From assembly GCF_021165755.1 (NCBI RefSeq), contig NZ_CP088936.1, forward strand, positions 558,001 to 622,000: a stretch of 64,000 nt of DNA, given 5' to 3'. Positions 51,504 to 61,338 of this stretch are shown here, in pieces. Position 1 is the first letter of the stretch. The number at the start of each line of letters is the position of its first letter. A program made the position numbers and the translations under genes. The notes beneath the pieces are model-generated. The model was given only the letters and a program-made list of their open reading frames with translations, had not been told where the DNA came from and did no database searches. Origin of the DNA: Borrelia sp. RT5S (GTDB lineage: Bacteria; Spirochaetota; Spirochaetia; Borreliales; Borreliaceae).

Positions 51504-52679
51504 ATGCAAAAATTTTCATTTTTTAGTAAGAAAAAGGCTGATTTAGGTAAAGAGTCTGAGTCCTTGGGGAGTTCTGAGGACAAGAAGAAGGATTTACGCG
51601 TATATGAGTACAAGGCTCCGGTTAAGGAGTTAGTAAAGGGATTTTATCATACCAAGGCTTCTGTTAGTAATGCAGTGCTTAGTATTGAGTTTTTGTATAA
51701 AAATATCTTTGCTAATTTTGATAATCTTGGCCAGATGTTTGAGACAGTTATTAAGATGACCAATGAAGGGCGTGAACGGGCGAGACTTATTTTTGGTAAT
51801 ATTGAGAATATCAACGAGGAGAAGTTGAAAAAGATTACCGCTGTTATTGTGAGTGTTCAGGGGAGTTTGGAGACAATAAATAGTTTCTTGGGTGCAACCA
51901 ATATGATTTCTCTTAATGCCAAGCTTGAGGCAGCCAGAGCAAGGGAGTATGGAAAGGGCTTTTCTGTTGTTGCTGATGAGATTAAGCGGCTCTCGGATCA
52001 GGCGAAGAGTGTTGTGAACATGATTTCTGTTAAGGAAATTGAGGAGGTCTCTAGGGATTTAGTTTCTGAGAACATCAGAGGTTTGCAGTTGGATGTGGAT
52101 AGGTTTTTCTCTTCTTTTCTTGAAGAACTTGATTCTCTTAATGGTTTGTTTAAAGATTTTATTGGATATAAGGATGGATTTTCTGCGTTAATTGATAGCA
52201 TTGAGAGTATTGAAGCCAATGTTTATTGCTTAACAAGAAGCTGTGATTCTTTGTCTTGTTCTGATACCTTTATGTATTCTAATGATGAATTTTTAAAGGA
52301 ATTGGAGTTTATCATTTCAGAACAGATGGCTTGGGTTAATGTTTTAAAGTTGATTGTAGAAGAGCAGAGATGTGTGGCTGTCCAAACGGAGCCTATGAAG
52401 CATGGGTTTGGTTTGTTTTATAAAGGTCTTTCCCCAAAGCAGTCTGATATTAAGGCAATATGGGATGATGTTTATTCTTGTTACCTGAATATGCATAAAT
52501 TAGCAGTTGACATATTGAAAATATTTACAAAGGATGGTTTTGACGATGCCGAGTTAAGGAGGGCAGAAGATTTTTTAGCTCAAGTGGAAGGGATCTCAGA
52601 GGAGATTATTAAGAAGCTTGAGTATGTTAAAAATAAGGTATTTGAATTAGATAACAAGAATATTAGTGTTTTTGCGTAG
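51504..52679 (+). CDS. Soluble methyl-accepting chemotaxis protein
   Basis: A 391-residue cytoplasmic receptor without membrane spans. The signalling hairpin tip is at residues ~130-185: GATNMISLNAKLEAARARE, YGKGFSVVADEIKRLSDQA. C-terminal residues ~270-350 resemble a CZB (zinc-binding) sensor domain: AWVNVLKLIVEE, HGFGLFYKGL (in place of CxxGxWY), YLNMHKLAV; some ligands differ, so zinc sensing is uncertain. It signals to CheA/CheW complexes. ATG 51504 has no clear ribosome site; the frame is open to 51456. Corresponds to the B. burgdorferi mcp gene upstream of dnaE by position. Confidence 0.88.
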   Translation: MQKFSFFSKKKADLGKESESLGSSEDKKKDLRVYEYKAPVKELVKGFYHTKASVSNAVLSIEFLYKNIFANFDNLGQMFETVIKMTNEGRERARLIFGNIENINEEKLKKITAVIVSVQGSLETINSFLGATNMISLNAKLEAARAREYGKGFSVVADEIKRLSDQAKSVVNMISVKEIEEVSRDLVSENIRGLQLDVDRFFSSFLEELDSLNGLFKDFIGYKDGFSALIDSIESIEANVYCLTRSCDSLSCSDTFMYSNDEFLKELEFIISEQMAWVNVLKLIVEEQRCVAVQTEPMKHGFGLFYKGLSPKQSDIKAIWDDVYSCYLNMHKLAVDILKIFTKDGFDDAELRRAEDFLAQVEGISEEIIKKLEYVKNKVFELDNKNISVFA

Positions 52680-52725
52680 ATTTACCTTTCCTGGTGATTC
52701 TGTGCAAATACGTTAGGTAATTTAG

Positions 52726-52753
52726 TTGATGTTTGGCTGGGTTAGAGTATAAT
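52726..52753 (+). promoter_or_regulatory. Sigma-70 promoter of dnaE
   Basis: TTGATG (52726-52731), 16 bases, TATAAT (52748-52753). The expected start near 52760 leaves about 30 bases of leader. Confidence 0.65.
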
Positions 52754-52788
52754 CTATTAAAGATCAGATTTTATTTTGATGAAATAAG

Positions 52789-55700
52789 TTGAGTATGAAT
52801 TTGAGAGTTAGATTTGTGCATTTGCATGTTCATTCGGATTATTCTCTTCTAGATGGTGCTGCTCATATCACAGGTATTGTTGCGAAGGCGAAAGAGCATA
52901 ATATGTCTCATATTGCACTAACAGATCATGGTAATCTTTTTGGTGCTATTAGGTTTTATAAAGAAGCAAGAAGGGTAGGGATAAGGCCCATAATTGGCAT
53001 TGAGGCATATATGTCTAGTTTATCAAAGCATATAAAGAAGAATGATGATTTAGGAAAGCCCTCTTACCATTTAATTCTTCTTGCTAAAAATGAAATAGGC
53101 TATAGGAATTTATTGAAACTTACAAGCATTTCTTATCTGGAGGGATTTTATTATCGTCCTAGGATAGATAAGAGTGATATTGAAAAGTATTCTGGGGGCC
53201 TTGTCTGTACGTCTGCATGTATTGGTGGGATTATTCCCCAGCTGATTATGGCAAATAGGCTTGAAGATGCGAAGAATGAAATTCTTTGGTTTAAAAGTAT
53301 TTTTGGGGATGATTTTTATCTAGAACTACAGCGACACGGGATTAGACAGCAAGATATCGTTAATGAGAAGTTGGTCGCTTTTTCTAAAGAACTTAACGTT
53401 GCATTAACTGTTTCTAATGATTCTCATTATGTTAATAAGGAGGAAGCAACCGCTCAGGATATTATTGTCTGCATTGGAACAGGAGCCAAGAGGAGCGATT
53501 CTAATAGGCTTAAGATGGAGACCAATGAGTTTTATCTTAAATCTCAGGAAGAGATGTGTGAACTTTTTAAAGACTTACCAGAAGCTTTGGAAAATACCGT
53601 AAGAATTGCAGAAAAGTGTAATAATTTCGAAATAAAGTTTCCAGGGCCTATTTTTCCTGAGTATAGGGTGCCTAGTGAGTTTGGCACACTAGGGCAATAT
53701 CTGGAACACCTAACAATTGAAGGATTAGGTTTTAGGTATGGGGACCTGACGAGGGACATCAAAGAGCGTGCTTTATATGAACTATCAACAATAATTAAGA
53801 TGGGGTTTGAGACTTATTTTTTAATTGTTTGGGATTTTATTAAATTTGCGCATGATAACGATATTCCTGTTGGTCCTGGGCGTGGGTCTGGAGCAGGTTC
53901 AATTGTTGCATACTCTTTAAGAATTACAGACATTGATCCTTTAAAATACAATCTTCTTTTTGAAAGATTCTTAAATCCTGAGCGTGTATCTATGCCTGAC
54001 TTTGATATTGATTTCTGTTTTGAGCGTAGGGATGAAGTCATAAAATATGTTACAAGCAAGTATGGAGAGGATAGAGTTGCTCAGATAATTACGTTTGGAA
54101 CTTTAAAGCCTAAAGCTGTATTTAAAGATGTTGGAAGGGTACTAGATATACCTTTTGCTGAGTCCAATGAGCTTACCAAGCTTATCCCTGATGGCCCTAA
54201 GGTTTCTTTAAAAGCAGTCTTAGCAGATAAAACTTTGAAAGAATATTTTAACAAGGGCCCTTTGTATAAGGAAATGATGGATGCAGCTCTTGTGCTTGAG
54301 GGTATGAATAGACATGTTTCAACTCATGCGGCGGGTATTGTGATTTCTAGAGCTCCTTTAACGGAGTATGTACCGCTTTACAAAGACTATAAACAAAATA
54401 CTGTTTCAACACAGTACACAATGGATTTGCTGGAAGATTGTGGGCTTGTTAAGATGGACTTTCTTGGTCTTAAGACATTAACTTTGATAAAGAATGCAGA
54501 AAATCTGATTAAGATCTTTAATCCTGATTTTAAAATGGAGGATATTTCTGAGAGTGATGCTAAGACCTTTATGATGTTGTCTGAGGGGCGCAGTGCTTCT
54601 GTCTTTCAATTTGAGTCGGAGGGTATGCAGCAGGTTTTAAGAGAGGCTAAGCCTGATAGTATTGAAGATTTAATTGCTTTAAATGCACTTTATCGTCCGG
54701 GGCCTATGCAGTTTATTCCTCAATTTATTGCGGCTAAGACAGGAGCTCGGAAGATTAAATATCCTCATCCAGATTTAAAGGAAGTGCTACGACCAACTTA
54801 TGGGGTTATTGTCTATCAGGAACAAGTAATGGAAGTTGCAAAAATTATTGGGGGGTTTTCTCTTGGAAAAGCGGATATCTTAAGGCGTGCAATGGGAAAG
54901 AAGAAAGAAGATGAAATGAATAGGATGAAGATCGACTTTTTAAAAGGGGCACTTCTTAAGGGCTATGATGAGGAGATTGCAAGTGATATATTTGAACTTC
55001 TAAAACCCTTTGCAGGCTATGGTTTTAATAAATCGCATGCAGCTGCGTACTCTTTAATAGCTTATCAGACAGCATATCTTAAGGCTAATTACCCTGAAAG
55101 CTTTATGGCAGCCAATTTAACAAATGAGATTAATAATAGTGAAAAGCTTTCTTACTATATTGAAGAAGCGAAGTCTATGGGGATTAGTGTTTTAAAACCT
55201 GATGTGAATCAGTCTTTTAAGGAGTTTCGTGTAATGGAGTCAGGTATATCTTATGGGCTTAATGGGATTAAGAATATTGGGGGGGCTATAGTTGACTTTG
55301 TTATTGCTGAGAGAGAGGGGAATGGTAAGTATCAATCTTTTGAGGATTTTATTAGAAGGGTAGACGATAGGGTTATAAATAGGAAATTTCTTGAGTCTGG
55401 AATAAAATCTGGACTTTTTGACAGTCTTGGCCAAAACAGGAGAACACTTGTTGAAAATCTTGATAGATTGTTGGAGGTTGTATCTAAGGATAAGAGCGAT
55501 GAGAAACTTGGTCAGAATAGTTTATTTGGATCTTTTGGAGTTCATAAGGCTGTTCAGGAGGGTTTCCATTATGATTTACTTGAGGAGTATTCTTATTCTG
55601 ATCTTTTAAGGTTTGAGAAGGAGCTTTTGGGTTTTTATGTATCTGGGCATCCTCTTGATCCATACAGAGTTGCAATAGAAAGCTTTACAACCTTGAATGT

Positions 55701-56238
55701 GGCAGAAGAGCTTGCTATTAAGAAGAATAGCATTGTGCAATTTGCCGGTGCTTTAAATTCAATAAAGATTATACATACCAAGAGAAATAATGCTAGGATG
55801 GCTTTCGGTGTTGTTGAAGATTTTAAAGGCACAATCGAAATTGTGATTTTTACCGAAAATTATGAGAGATACAAGCATTTACTTATTGAAGGTAATGTAG
55901 TTGGGGTCATAGGCAAGCTTACTTTTAGTAGAGATAAATTTTCAATAGTCGTTGAGAAAGTATTAAGTATTGAGGAACTGTCTGTCAATAAGTTTAATAA
56001 TCTTCATATTAAATTTATTAATGAAAAATTAGGTAATTCTGATCTCCTCTACTCTTTAAAGGATAGAATCTTTGAGTTTGAAGATGATACGGGATTTGCA
56101 CAAGTTTATCTTTATTTAGGCAGTAGTGATAGGAATTTGAAACTAAAAATGAGTTCAATTTTAAATTTTAAGCCGAATGAAGTTATGATTGATGAGCTGA
56201 AGCGACATGAGATAGTAGAGGATATTTGGTTTGATTAG
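52789..56238 (+). CDS. dnaE: DNA polymerase III alpha subunit
   Basis: The replicative polymerase, 1149 residues. PHP domain at the start (FVHLHVHSDYSLLDGA, LTDHGNLFGAIRFY); palm with GPGRGSGAGSIVAYSLRITD and the catalytic Asp pair in MPDFDIDFCFERRDEVI; thumb and fingers with YGVIVYQEQVMEVAKI, GYGFNKSHAAAYSLIAY; then HhH and an OB domain (VVEDFKGTIEIVIFTE). TTG 52789 or ATG 52795 can start it; both lack a strong site. First gene of the operon dnaE-yggT-recG. Confidence 0.96.
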   Translation: MSMNLRVRFVHLHVHSDYSLLDGAAHITGIVAKAKEHNMSHIALTDHGNLFGAIRFYKEARRVGIRPIIGIEAYMSSLSKHIKKNDDLGKPSYHLILLAKNEIGYRNLLKLTSISYLEGFYYRPRIDKSDIEKYSGGLVCTSACIGGIIPQLIMANRLEDAKNEILWFKSIFGDDFYLELQRHGIRQQDIVNEKLVAFSKELNVALTVSNDSHYVNKEEATAQDIIVCIGTGAKRSDSNRLKMETNEFYLKSQEEMCELFKDLPEALENTVRIAEKCNNFEIKFPGPIFPEYRVPSEFGTLGQYLEHLTIEGLGFRYGDLTRDIKERALYELSTIIKMGFETYFLIVWDFIKFAHDNDIPVGPGRGSGAGSIVAYSLRITDIDPLKYNLLFERFLNPERVSMPDFDIDFCFERRDEVIKYVTSKYGEDRVAQIITFGTLKPKAVFKDVGRVLDIPFAESNELTKLIPDGPKVSLKAVLADKTLKEYFNKGPLYKEMMDAALVLEGMNRHVSTHAAGIVISRAPLTEYVPLYKDYKQNTVSTQYTMDLLEDCGLVKMDFLGLKTLTLIKNAENLIKIFNPDFKMEDISESDAKTFMMLSEGRSASVFQFESEGMQQVLREAKPDSIEDLIALNALYRPGPMQFIPQFIAAKTGARKIKYPHPDLKEVLRPTYGVIVYQEQVMEVAKIIGGFSLGKADILRRAMGKKKEDEMNRMKIDFLKGALLKGYDEEIASDIFELLKPFAGYGFNKSHAAAYSLIAYQTAYLKANYPESFMAANLTNEINNSEKLSYYIEEAKSMGISVLKPDVNQSFKEFRVMESGISYGLNGIKNIGGAIVDFVIAEREGNGKYQSFEDFIRRVDDRVINRKFLESGIKSGLFDSLGQNRRTLVENLDRLLEVVSKDKSDEKLGQNSLFGSFGVHKAVQEGFHYDLLEEYSYSDLLRFEKELLGFYVSGHPLDPYRVAIESFTTLNVAEELAIKKNSIVQFAGALNSIKIIHTKRNNARMAFGVVEDFKGTIEIVIFTENYERYKHLLIEGNVVGVIGKLTFSRDKFSIVVEKVLSIEELSVNKFNNLHIKFINEKLGNSDLLYSLKDRIFEFEDDTGFAQVYLYLGSSDRNLKLKMSSILNFKPNEVMIDELKRHEIVEDIWFD

Positions 56239-56249
56239 GAGGATCGATT

Positions 56250-56822
56250 TTGATAGTAGAAACTTTGACTATCTTTTTAAACATTTATAGGATTTTGATT
56301 TTAATTAGAATTATTCTCAGTTGGCTCGTATCCTCAGGAATTAACACTAATGCATTTTTTAGATTTGTGTACGATGCAACAGAGCCGTTTCTGTCTATCT
56401 TTAGGAGAATCAAGTTTTTCAGGCTTGGTATGTATGATTTCTCACCAATTGCTGCTCTGATTACTCTTACAATAATTGAGAGAATGTTGTCTTATGGTGA
56501 TTATAAACTCTCTACATTTATTATATTGTTTATTATTGAGATTTGGGGAATCTTTAGAAGCGTTTTTTTTGCTCTTATTTTTTTCTTTTTTCTAAGGCTA
56601 ATCTTTTTGCTTCTACATCTATTTGATGGCTCTGATTTCATGAGAAGCGTTGATTCATTGTTAATTTCCTTATCTGTTAAAATAAATAACATAGTTACAG
56701 ACAAGCATATGTCTTATGCTCTTAATCTTATGGTTGCATCCTTGCTACTTGCGGCATTTATAATTATTTTTGAGCAGGCCATATTTGCTATTAGTATTCT
56801 AGCTTCTTATTTGCCTTTTTAG
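56250..56822 (+). CDS. YggT family membrane protein
   Basis: A 190-residue protein with about four membrane spans in two repeats. The first repeat has the YggT form (LILIRIILSWLV...TEPFLSIFRRI...DFSPIAALITLTIIE). The family is linked with envelope or division functions in other bacteria but the role is not settled. Twelve bases after dnaE and 8 before recG, so in one transcript. GGAGGA before the start. Confidence 0.85.
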   Translation: MIVETLTIFLNIYRILILIRIILSWLVSSGINTNAFFRFVYDATEPFLSIFRRIKFFRLGMYDFSPIAALITLTIIERMLSYGDYKLSTFIILFIIEIWGIFRSVFFALIFFFFLRLIFLLLHLFDGSDFMRSVDSLLISLSVKINNIVTDKHMSYALNLMVASLLLAAFIIIFEQAIFAISILASYLPF

Positions 56823-56830
56823 GAATCTTA

Positions 56831-58891
56831 ATGTTTTTGCACGAATTTCAATACGACTTGAAGGGTATAAATGGGCTTGGCAGCAAGGGAATTGATAAGT
56901 TAAACAGTCTTAATGTTACAAATATTAAGGAGCTCATAGAATATTTTCCAAAAAAGTATGAAGATCGTCAGAATATACAAAATTTTCCCGATCCCTTGGA
57001 AATTAGAAATTGTGAGCTTATGACAATTTTTACTGTCTTGGAGCATAGAAATTTTGGAGTTAATTTTAAAAAAAATTTAAAACTTATTGTTCAAAGTGAA
57101 AATAATGAAATATTTGAAATACTTCTGTTTAACAGAGGATTTTTAGAAGGAGTATTTAAAGTAGGTCAAAAGTTTTATATTTACTCTAAGTTTAATTACA
57201 GCGACTATAGTCAAATGTGGAGTTGTTCTAATTTTGATAGTGAACCTTTTAGTTACAATCCTGAAAGATTTAAAAAGATTATGCCGATTTATTCTCTTGG
57301 CGAGGGTCTTACTTCTAAAAAGATATCTTCTTATGTCAAGGAAGCTATTGTTTATTTTGTGAAGTTTGGGCATGCAGATATTCCTGAGTTTTTGATAAAT
57401 AAATATTCGTTGTTGCCACTTCATGAGGCTTTAAATGAGATTCATTTTCCAAGTTCTCTGGAAATGCTTGATAAAGCTAGGGAAACCTTAATCTATAGGG
57501 AAGTTTTCTTACTTCAATTTTTTTCAAGGGGGAAAAATTGTGGGGTTTTTAATAGAGGGAGGAAACAGTTGTCAAGAAATTTGCTTGATCAGATTGTTGC
57601 AAGCCTTCCTTTTAAGCTTACAAGGGACCAAAGAGTCTCAGTTGATGAGATAATTAATGATCTTGGGAATAGTAAGCCGATGAGTAGGTTACTGCAAGGT
57701 GATGTTGGGAGTGGAAAAACTCTTGTTGCTTTTCTTTCAAGCATCCCTTTAATCGAGGCTGGATATCAAGTGGCATTTATGGCTCCTACTGATCTTTTAG
57801 CAAGGCAGCATTATAATAATTTAGCAAATATATTAAGTAATTTTAATGTCTCCATAGTTCTTTTAACGGGTGGTTTTAAAAAGAGAGAAAGGGAAGATGT
57901 TTTAGAGAAGATAGGGAATGGGACTGCAAGCTTAGTGGTTGGTACTCATGCCATTTTTTCTCAGGGAACCATATTTAAAAAATTAGCTTATGTTATTATT
58001 GATGAACAACATAAATTTGGGGTTGAACAGAGGGAAGAACTTAAAAGTAAAGGAGAGGAAGTAGATGTGCTTTTAATGTCAGCAACTCCTATCCCTAGAA
58101 GCTTAGCTTTAACTCTCTTTGGGGATCTTGAGGTGTCTTTACTTAAAAGGGGGCCTTCGGGTAGGATACCTGTTACCACTTATTTAGCCAAGCATGGTAA
58201 TGAAGAAAAGGTTTATGAGTTTTTAAAGAATGAACTTGCAAGAGGGCATCAGGTTTATTTTGTTTATCCATTAATAACATCTTCGGAAAAATTTGATTTA
58301 AAAGATGCAACCAGTATGTGTTTGGAACTTAAGAATATTTTTATTCAATATACTGTTGCAATGATTCATTCCAAGCTTGAAGCACGTGTTAAAGAAGAAA
58401 TCATGAGTGATTTTTACTCAAAGAAAGTAGACATTTTAGTTGCAACAAGTGTTATTGAAGTAGGTATTGATTGCCCAAATGCAACTTGCATGGTAATAGA
58501 ACATGCAGAGCGTTTTGGACTTTCTACTTTACATCAAATAAGGGGGCGTGTTGGTAGGGGCAACTTGAAATCTTTTTTGTTTTTACTTTATAAAGAACCT
58601 TTAACAAAAGCAGGAAAATTTAGGCTTAAGACTATAAAAGAGAATGTGGATGGATTTAAAATAGCAGAGGAAGACCTTAAATTGAGAGGGCCTGGTAATT
58701 TGTTTGGACTTGAGCAGACCGGTTATTTAAAGCTTAAAATAGCTGATTTTGCTGAACACAAAGATATCATAAGTTTGATGAGGGAAGAACTTAATTTATT
58801 TTTTCTAAATAAATCTTTGTACGACGCATCGGATGTAGAATTGCTCGATAGACTTTTGTCTTCATATTTAAAATCTGTCGACAAAGAATAG
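56831..58891 (+). CDS. recG: ATP-dependent DNA helicase RecG
   Basis: A 686-residue helicase that remodels stalled forks and branched DNA. N-terminal wedge/OB domain, then motif I LLQGDVGSGKTLVAFL, motif II IIDEQHKFGVEQR, motif III LMSATPIPRSLALTLFGD, VATSVIEVGIDCPNAT and HQIRGRVGRG (motif VI), and the C-terminal LRGPGNLFGLEQTG. AGGAA lies ahead of the ATG. Ends 4 bases from the convergent peptidase. Confidence 0.96.
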   Translation: MFLHEFQYDLKGINGLGSKGIDKLNSLNVTNIKELIEYFPKKYEDRQNIQNFPDPLEIRNCELMTIFTVLEHRNFGVNFKKNLKLIVQSENNEIFEILLFNRGFLEGVFKVGQKFYIYSKFNYSDYSQMWSCSNFDSEPFSYNPERFKKIMPIYSLGEGLTSKKISSYVKEAIVYFVKFGHADIPEFLINKYSLLPLHEALNEIHFPSSLEMLDKARETLIYREVFLLQFFSRGKNCGVFNRGRKQLSRNLLDQIVASLPFKLTRDQRVSVDEIINDLGNSKPMSRLLQGDVGSGKTLVAFLSSIPLIEAGYQVAFMAPTDLLARQHYNNLANILSNFNVSIVLLTGGFKKREREDVLEKIGNGTASLVVGTHAIFSQGTIFKKLAYVIIDEQHKFGVEQREELKSKGEEVDVLLMSATPIPRSLALTLFGDLEVSLLKRGPSGRIPVTTYLAKHGNEEKVYEFLKNELARGHQVYFVYPLITSSEKFDLKDATSMCLELKNIFIQYTVAMIHSKLEARVKEEIMSDFYSKKVDILVATSVIEVGIDCPNATCMVIEHAERFGLSTLHQIRGRVGRGNLKSFLFLLYKEPLTKAGKFRLKTIKENVDGFKIAEEDLKLRGPGNLFGLEQTGYLKLKIADFAEHKDIISLMREELNLFFLNKSLYDASDVELLDRLLSSYLKSVDKE

Positions 58892-58895
58892 TTAC

Positions 58896-59690
58896 TTAAC
58901 TTATATATTTTTGAATTAAATCTGAAATTGCAATTTTGTGTTTATTCCAGAATTTAAGGAGTTTATGTTGTAAGTTATTAAAGTATTTTTCTTGAATACC
59001 GCATGCTTGTTTTCCAATGTACATGTAATGCCAAGGTTCTGCCTTGTATCCAGTCTCTTTTTCGTAATTCTTTGGGTATGATAAAGAGAATCCGTATTTT
59101 GATGAATTTTCATAAATCCATTTCCCGGTTTTTGTGTCAAGTAAATTATCATCTATTTTTATGAAATCTACGGCTGTTCCTAATTGATGTTGGGAATGAT
59201 TAGGCATTGCCGATTGTCTTTCTGCTGCTTTTAATCCGTATGTCTTAACATTGTGTTTAAATAAAAATTTTTGATATTCTTCTGTTCTGTATGCTGATAC
59301 TATTTTAATAGTAAGCCCATTTTCCCTTGCTTTATTTACAAAGCGAATCAGATCCTCTATTAATATTTTTCTTAATCTTAAATCTTCTTTCCCAATACCC
59401 TTTAGTTCTTTAAAGTCTTTTAAATAAACTAAGTCAGTTGGTTTGTATCCATCAGGGATTGAGATTTTTTTATTCACATGCATTAAAAGGTTATTCTTTT
59501 CTGCTTCAAGGAGTGCCTTTATTTCTTCTAAGAATTGAATGGGGTTTGCTTTGATTCGTTTTTGATGATCTAATTCCATATCTTGAACAATGTTAAGCAA
59601 GTTTGCCAAGTCATCATTGGACATACCATTTGCGCTCAGATCCAGTATGCGAACTAATAGAATTGACAAAAAGATGTACAACAATTTCAT
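58896..59690 (-). CDS. D-alanyl-D-alanine carboxypeptidase, VanY type
   Basis: A 264-residue exported M15B peptidase that trims the terminal D-Ala from peptidoglycan stem peptides. Signal peptide MKLLYIFLSILLVRIL. Zinc and catalytic motifs: SAYRTEEYQKFLF, SQHQLGTAVDFIK (His and Asp ligands), and EPWHYMYIG (catalytic Glu and His ligand). On the minus strand TATAAT lies only 10 bases before ATG 59690 and no ribosome site is visible, so the mRNA may be almost leaderless; upstream in-frame codons to 59744 do not improve the start. Confidence 0.9.
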   Translation of the reverse strand: MKLLYIFLSILLVRILDLSANGMSNDDLANLLNIVQDMELDHQKRIKANPIQFLEEIKALLEAEKNNLLMHVNKKISIPDGYKPTDLVYLKDFKELKGIGKEDLRLRKILIEDLIRFVNKARENGLTIKIVSAYRTEEYQKFLFKHNVKTYGLKAAERQSAMPNHSQHQLGTAVDFIKIDDNLLDTKTGKWIYENSSKYGFSLSYPKNYEKETGYKAEPWHYMYIGKQACGIQEKYFNNLQHKLLKFWNKHKIAISDLIQKYIS

Positions 59691-59804
59691 GATAAGTGCA
59701 ATTATAATATACTTTGTTGTAATTGAATAAATCGATGGTTGCATTTTTATGTATTTTAATCTGGATTATTTTTTTAATTGTAAAAGTGATAAAATGGGTG
59801 GAGT

Positions 59805-61145
59805 ATGCTTAAGAAGTTTAATAGTTATGATTCTATACTAAGGGAGCTGTTTGTATTAGCTATTCCCACAGCTTTTGAGTCCTTTTTATTTCAGCTGGTA
59901 ACATTCTTTGATAATTATATGATTGCTTACCTAGGGTCTGCCCAGGTGACTGGGGTTTCTCTTGCAAGTAGAATAAATTTTCTTTTCTTTATTATTGTAT
60001 TTGGACTCGGGACTACTCTTAGTGCTTATGCTTCTCAGGCATTTTCTAAAAGCAAGTTTGGACATATAAGACAAGCATTCGCCTACGTTTTAATGATTGG
60101 TACAGCTATTGGGATTATGTTTTTCTTTATTTCCCTTATATTTTCAAAAGAGATTATTAGTTTCTTCATAGAGGAGAAAGACTCTTTAAATTTTGGAATA
60201 GAGTATTTAAAAGTTGTCTCTTTGTCCTACATTTTCATGGCTTATTCTTTTCTTTCTGCTATGGGTTTTAAGAGTTATAAGGATGTAAAAATACCTTTGG
60301 TTGTAACCATCATTGTTGTGTTGGTTAATATTGTTTTTAATTACATATTCATTTTTGTGCTTGGTATGGGTGTAGGTGGAGCAGCATACGCTACCCTGCT
60401 TTCCAGAGTTATTGAGTTTGTCTTTTATTTGTTTTACAACCTTTTCAATGTGAAGTCTTATTATCACCTCAGGCTAGATGATTTTTTTGTTTCAAAGAGT
60501 GTAAAAGTGGCCAATTTAAAGATACTCATTCCTGTTTTATTGCATGAGATTGGTTGGGTTTTAAGTGTAACTGTTTTACATGCTTTTTATGCACGACTTG
60601 GTAGTAGTGAATATTCATCTTTTGCAGTTGCATCTAATATCTTGGACTTGTGTTTTGTTTTAATGCATGGGACGGGAGTTGCAACTGGTGTTATTGTTGG
60701 TCATTTGATGGTAGACGATAAAGAGCATGTTAGGTCGGTTGGAATATTTTTGTCGGTTATTGGAGTCATTTTAGGGTTTTTTGTAGCCTTGCTTCTTCTT
60801 TTAATGGCTAGGGTCGCTCCTATTATTTTTGGCAATCTAGATTCTCCTGAACTGGTTGGAGTCTTTATTTCTGTATTTGCCAGTATTGTTGTCTTTAAAG
60901 GGTTCACATCGCAGGTACTTGTTGGTGTCTTTAGAACTAGTGGGATACCTAATGTTTGTTTTTATATTGAGGTAGGAGTAATAGTTTTTTATACATTGCC
61001 CGTTGCTTATCTTTTGGTTTTTTTCACAGAATTTAGGTTTCCGTTGATAGTTTTTATTGTAAATCTTGAAGAAGTTATTAAGAACATACTTATTTTAATA
61101 GAGTTTGGCAAAGGCAATTGGATAAGAGAAATTCAATATGAATAA
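59805..61145 (+). CDS. MATE family efflux transporter 1
   Basis: A 446-residue membrane protein with about 12 spans and two-fold repeat. Family marks: LAIPTAFESFLFQLVTFFDNYMIAYLG, TGVSLASRINFL in the first half and the matching half from residue ~240. MATE transporters export cations or drugs in exchange for Na+ or H+. GGAG before the ATG. A second MATE gene of the same length follows after 193 bases; the two share the N-terminal pattern and are diverged tandem copies. Confidence 0.92.
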   Translation: MLKKFNSYDSILRELFVLAIPTAFESFLFQLVTFFDNYMIAYLGSAQVTGVSLASRINFLFFIIVFGLGTTLSAYASQAFSKSKFGHIRQAFAYVLMIGTAIGIMFFFISLIFSKEIISFFIEEKDSLNFGIEYLKVVSLSYIFMAYSFLSAMGFKSYKDVKIPLVVTIIVVLVNIVFNYIFIFVLGMGVGGAAYATLLSRVIEFVFYLFYNLFNVKSYYHLRLDDFFVSKSVKVANLKILIPVLLHEIGWVLSVTVLHAFYARLGSSEYSSFAVASNILDLCFVLMHGTGVATGVIVGHLMVDDKEHVRSVGIFLSVIGVILGFFVALLLLLMARVAPIIFGNLDSPELVGVFISVFASIVVFKGFTSQVLVGVFRTSGIPNVCFYIEVGVIVFYTLPVAYLLVFFTEFRFPLIVFIVNLEEVIKNILILIEFGKGNWIREIQYE

Positions 61146-61338
61146 CAGACTTGAGCTACAAGAATATATTATAATTGTAGTGATTGGGATATTGTATGAG
61201 TAATATGGGTTTTAAATTCATTTTAGTTTCATTTAATAAAGGGAGTCCTTCCGCGTTGTTGTAGTGGTTTTGTTTTAATTAAATACTTCTGTAATTTGTG
61301 CGATGTAAAGTCTGCTTTTTTTGTGTTGAGGAGGTGTT

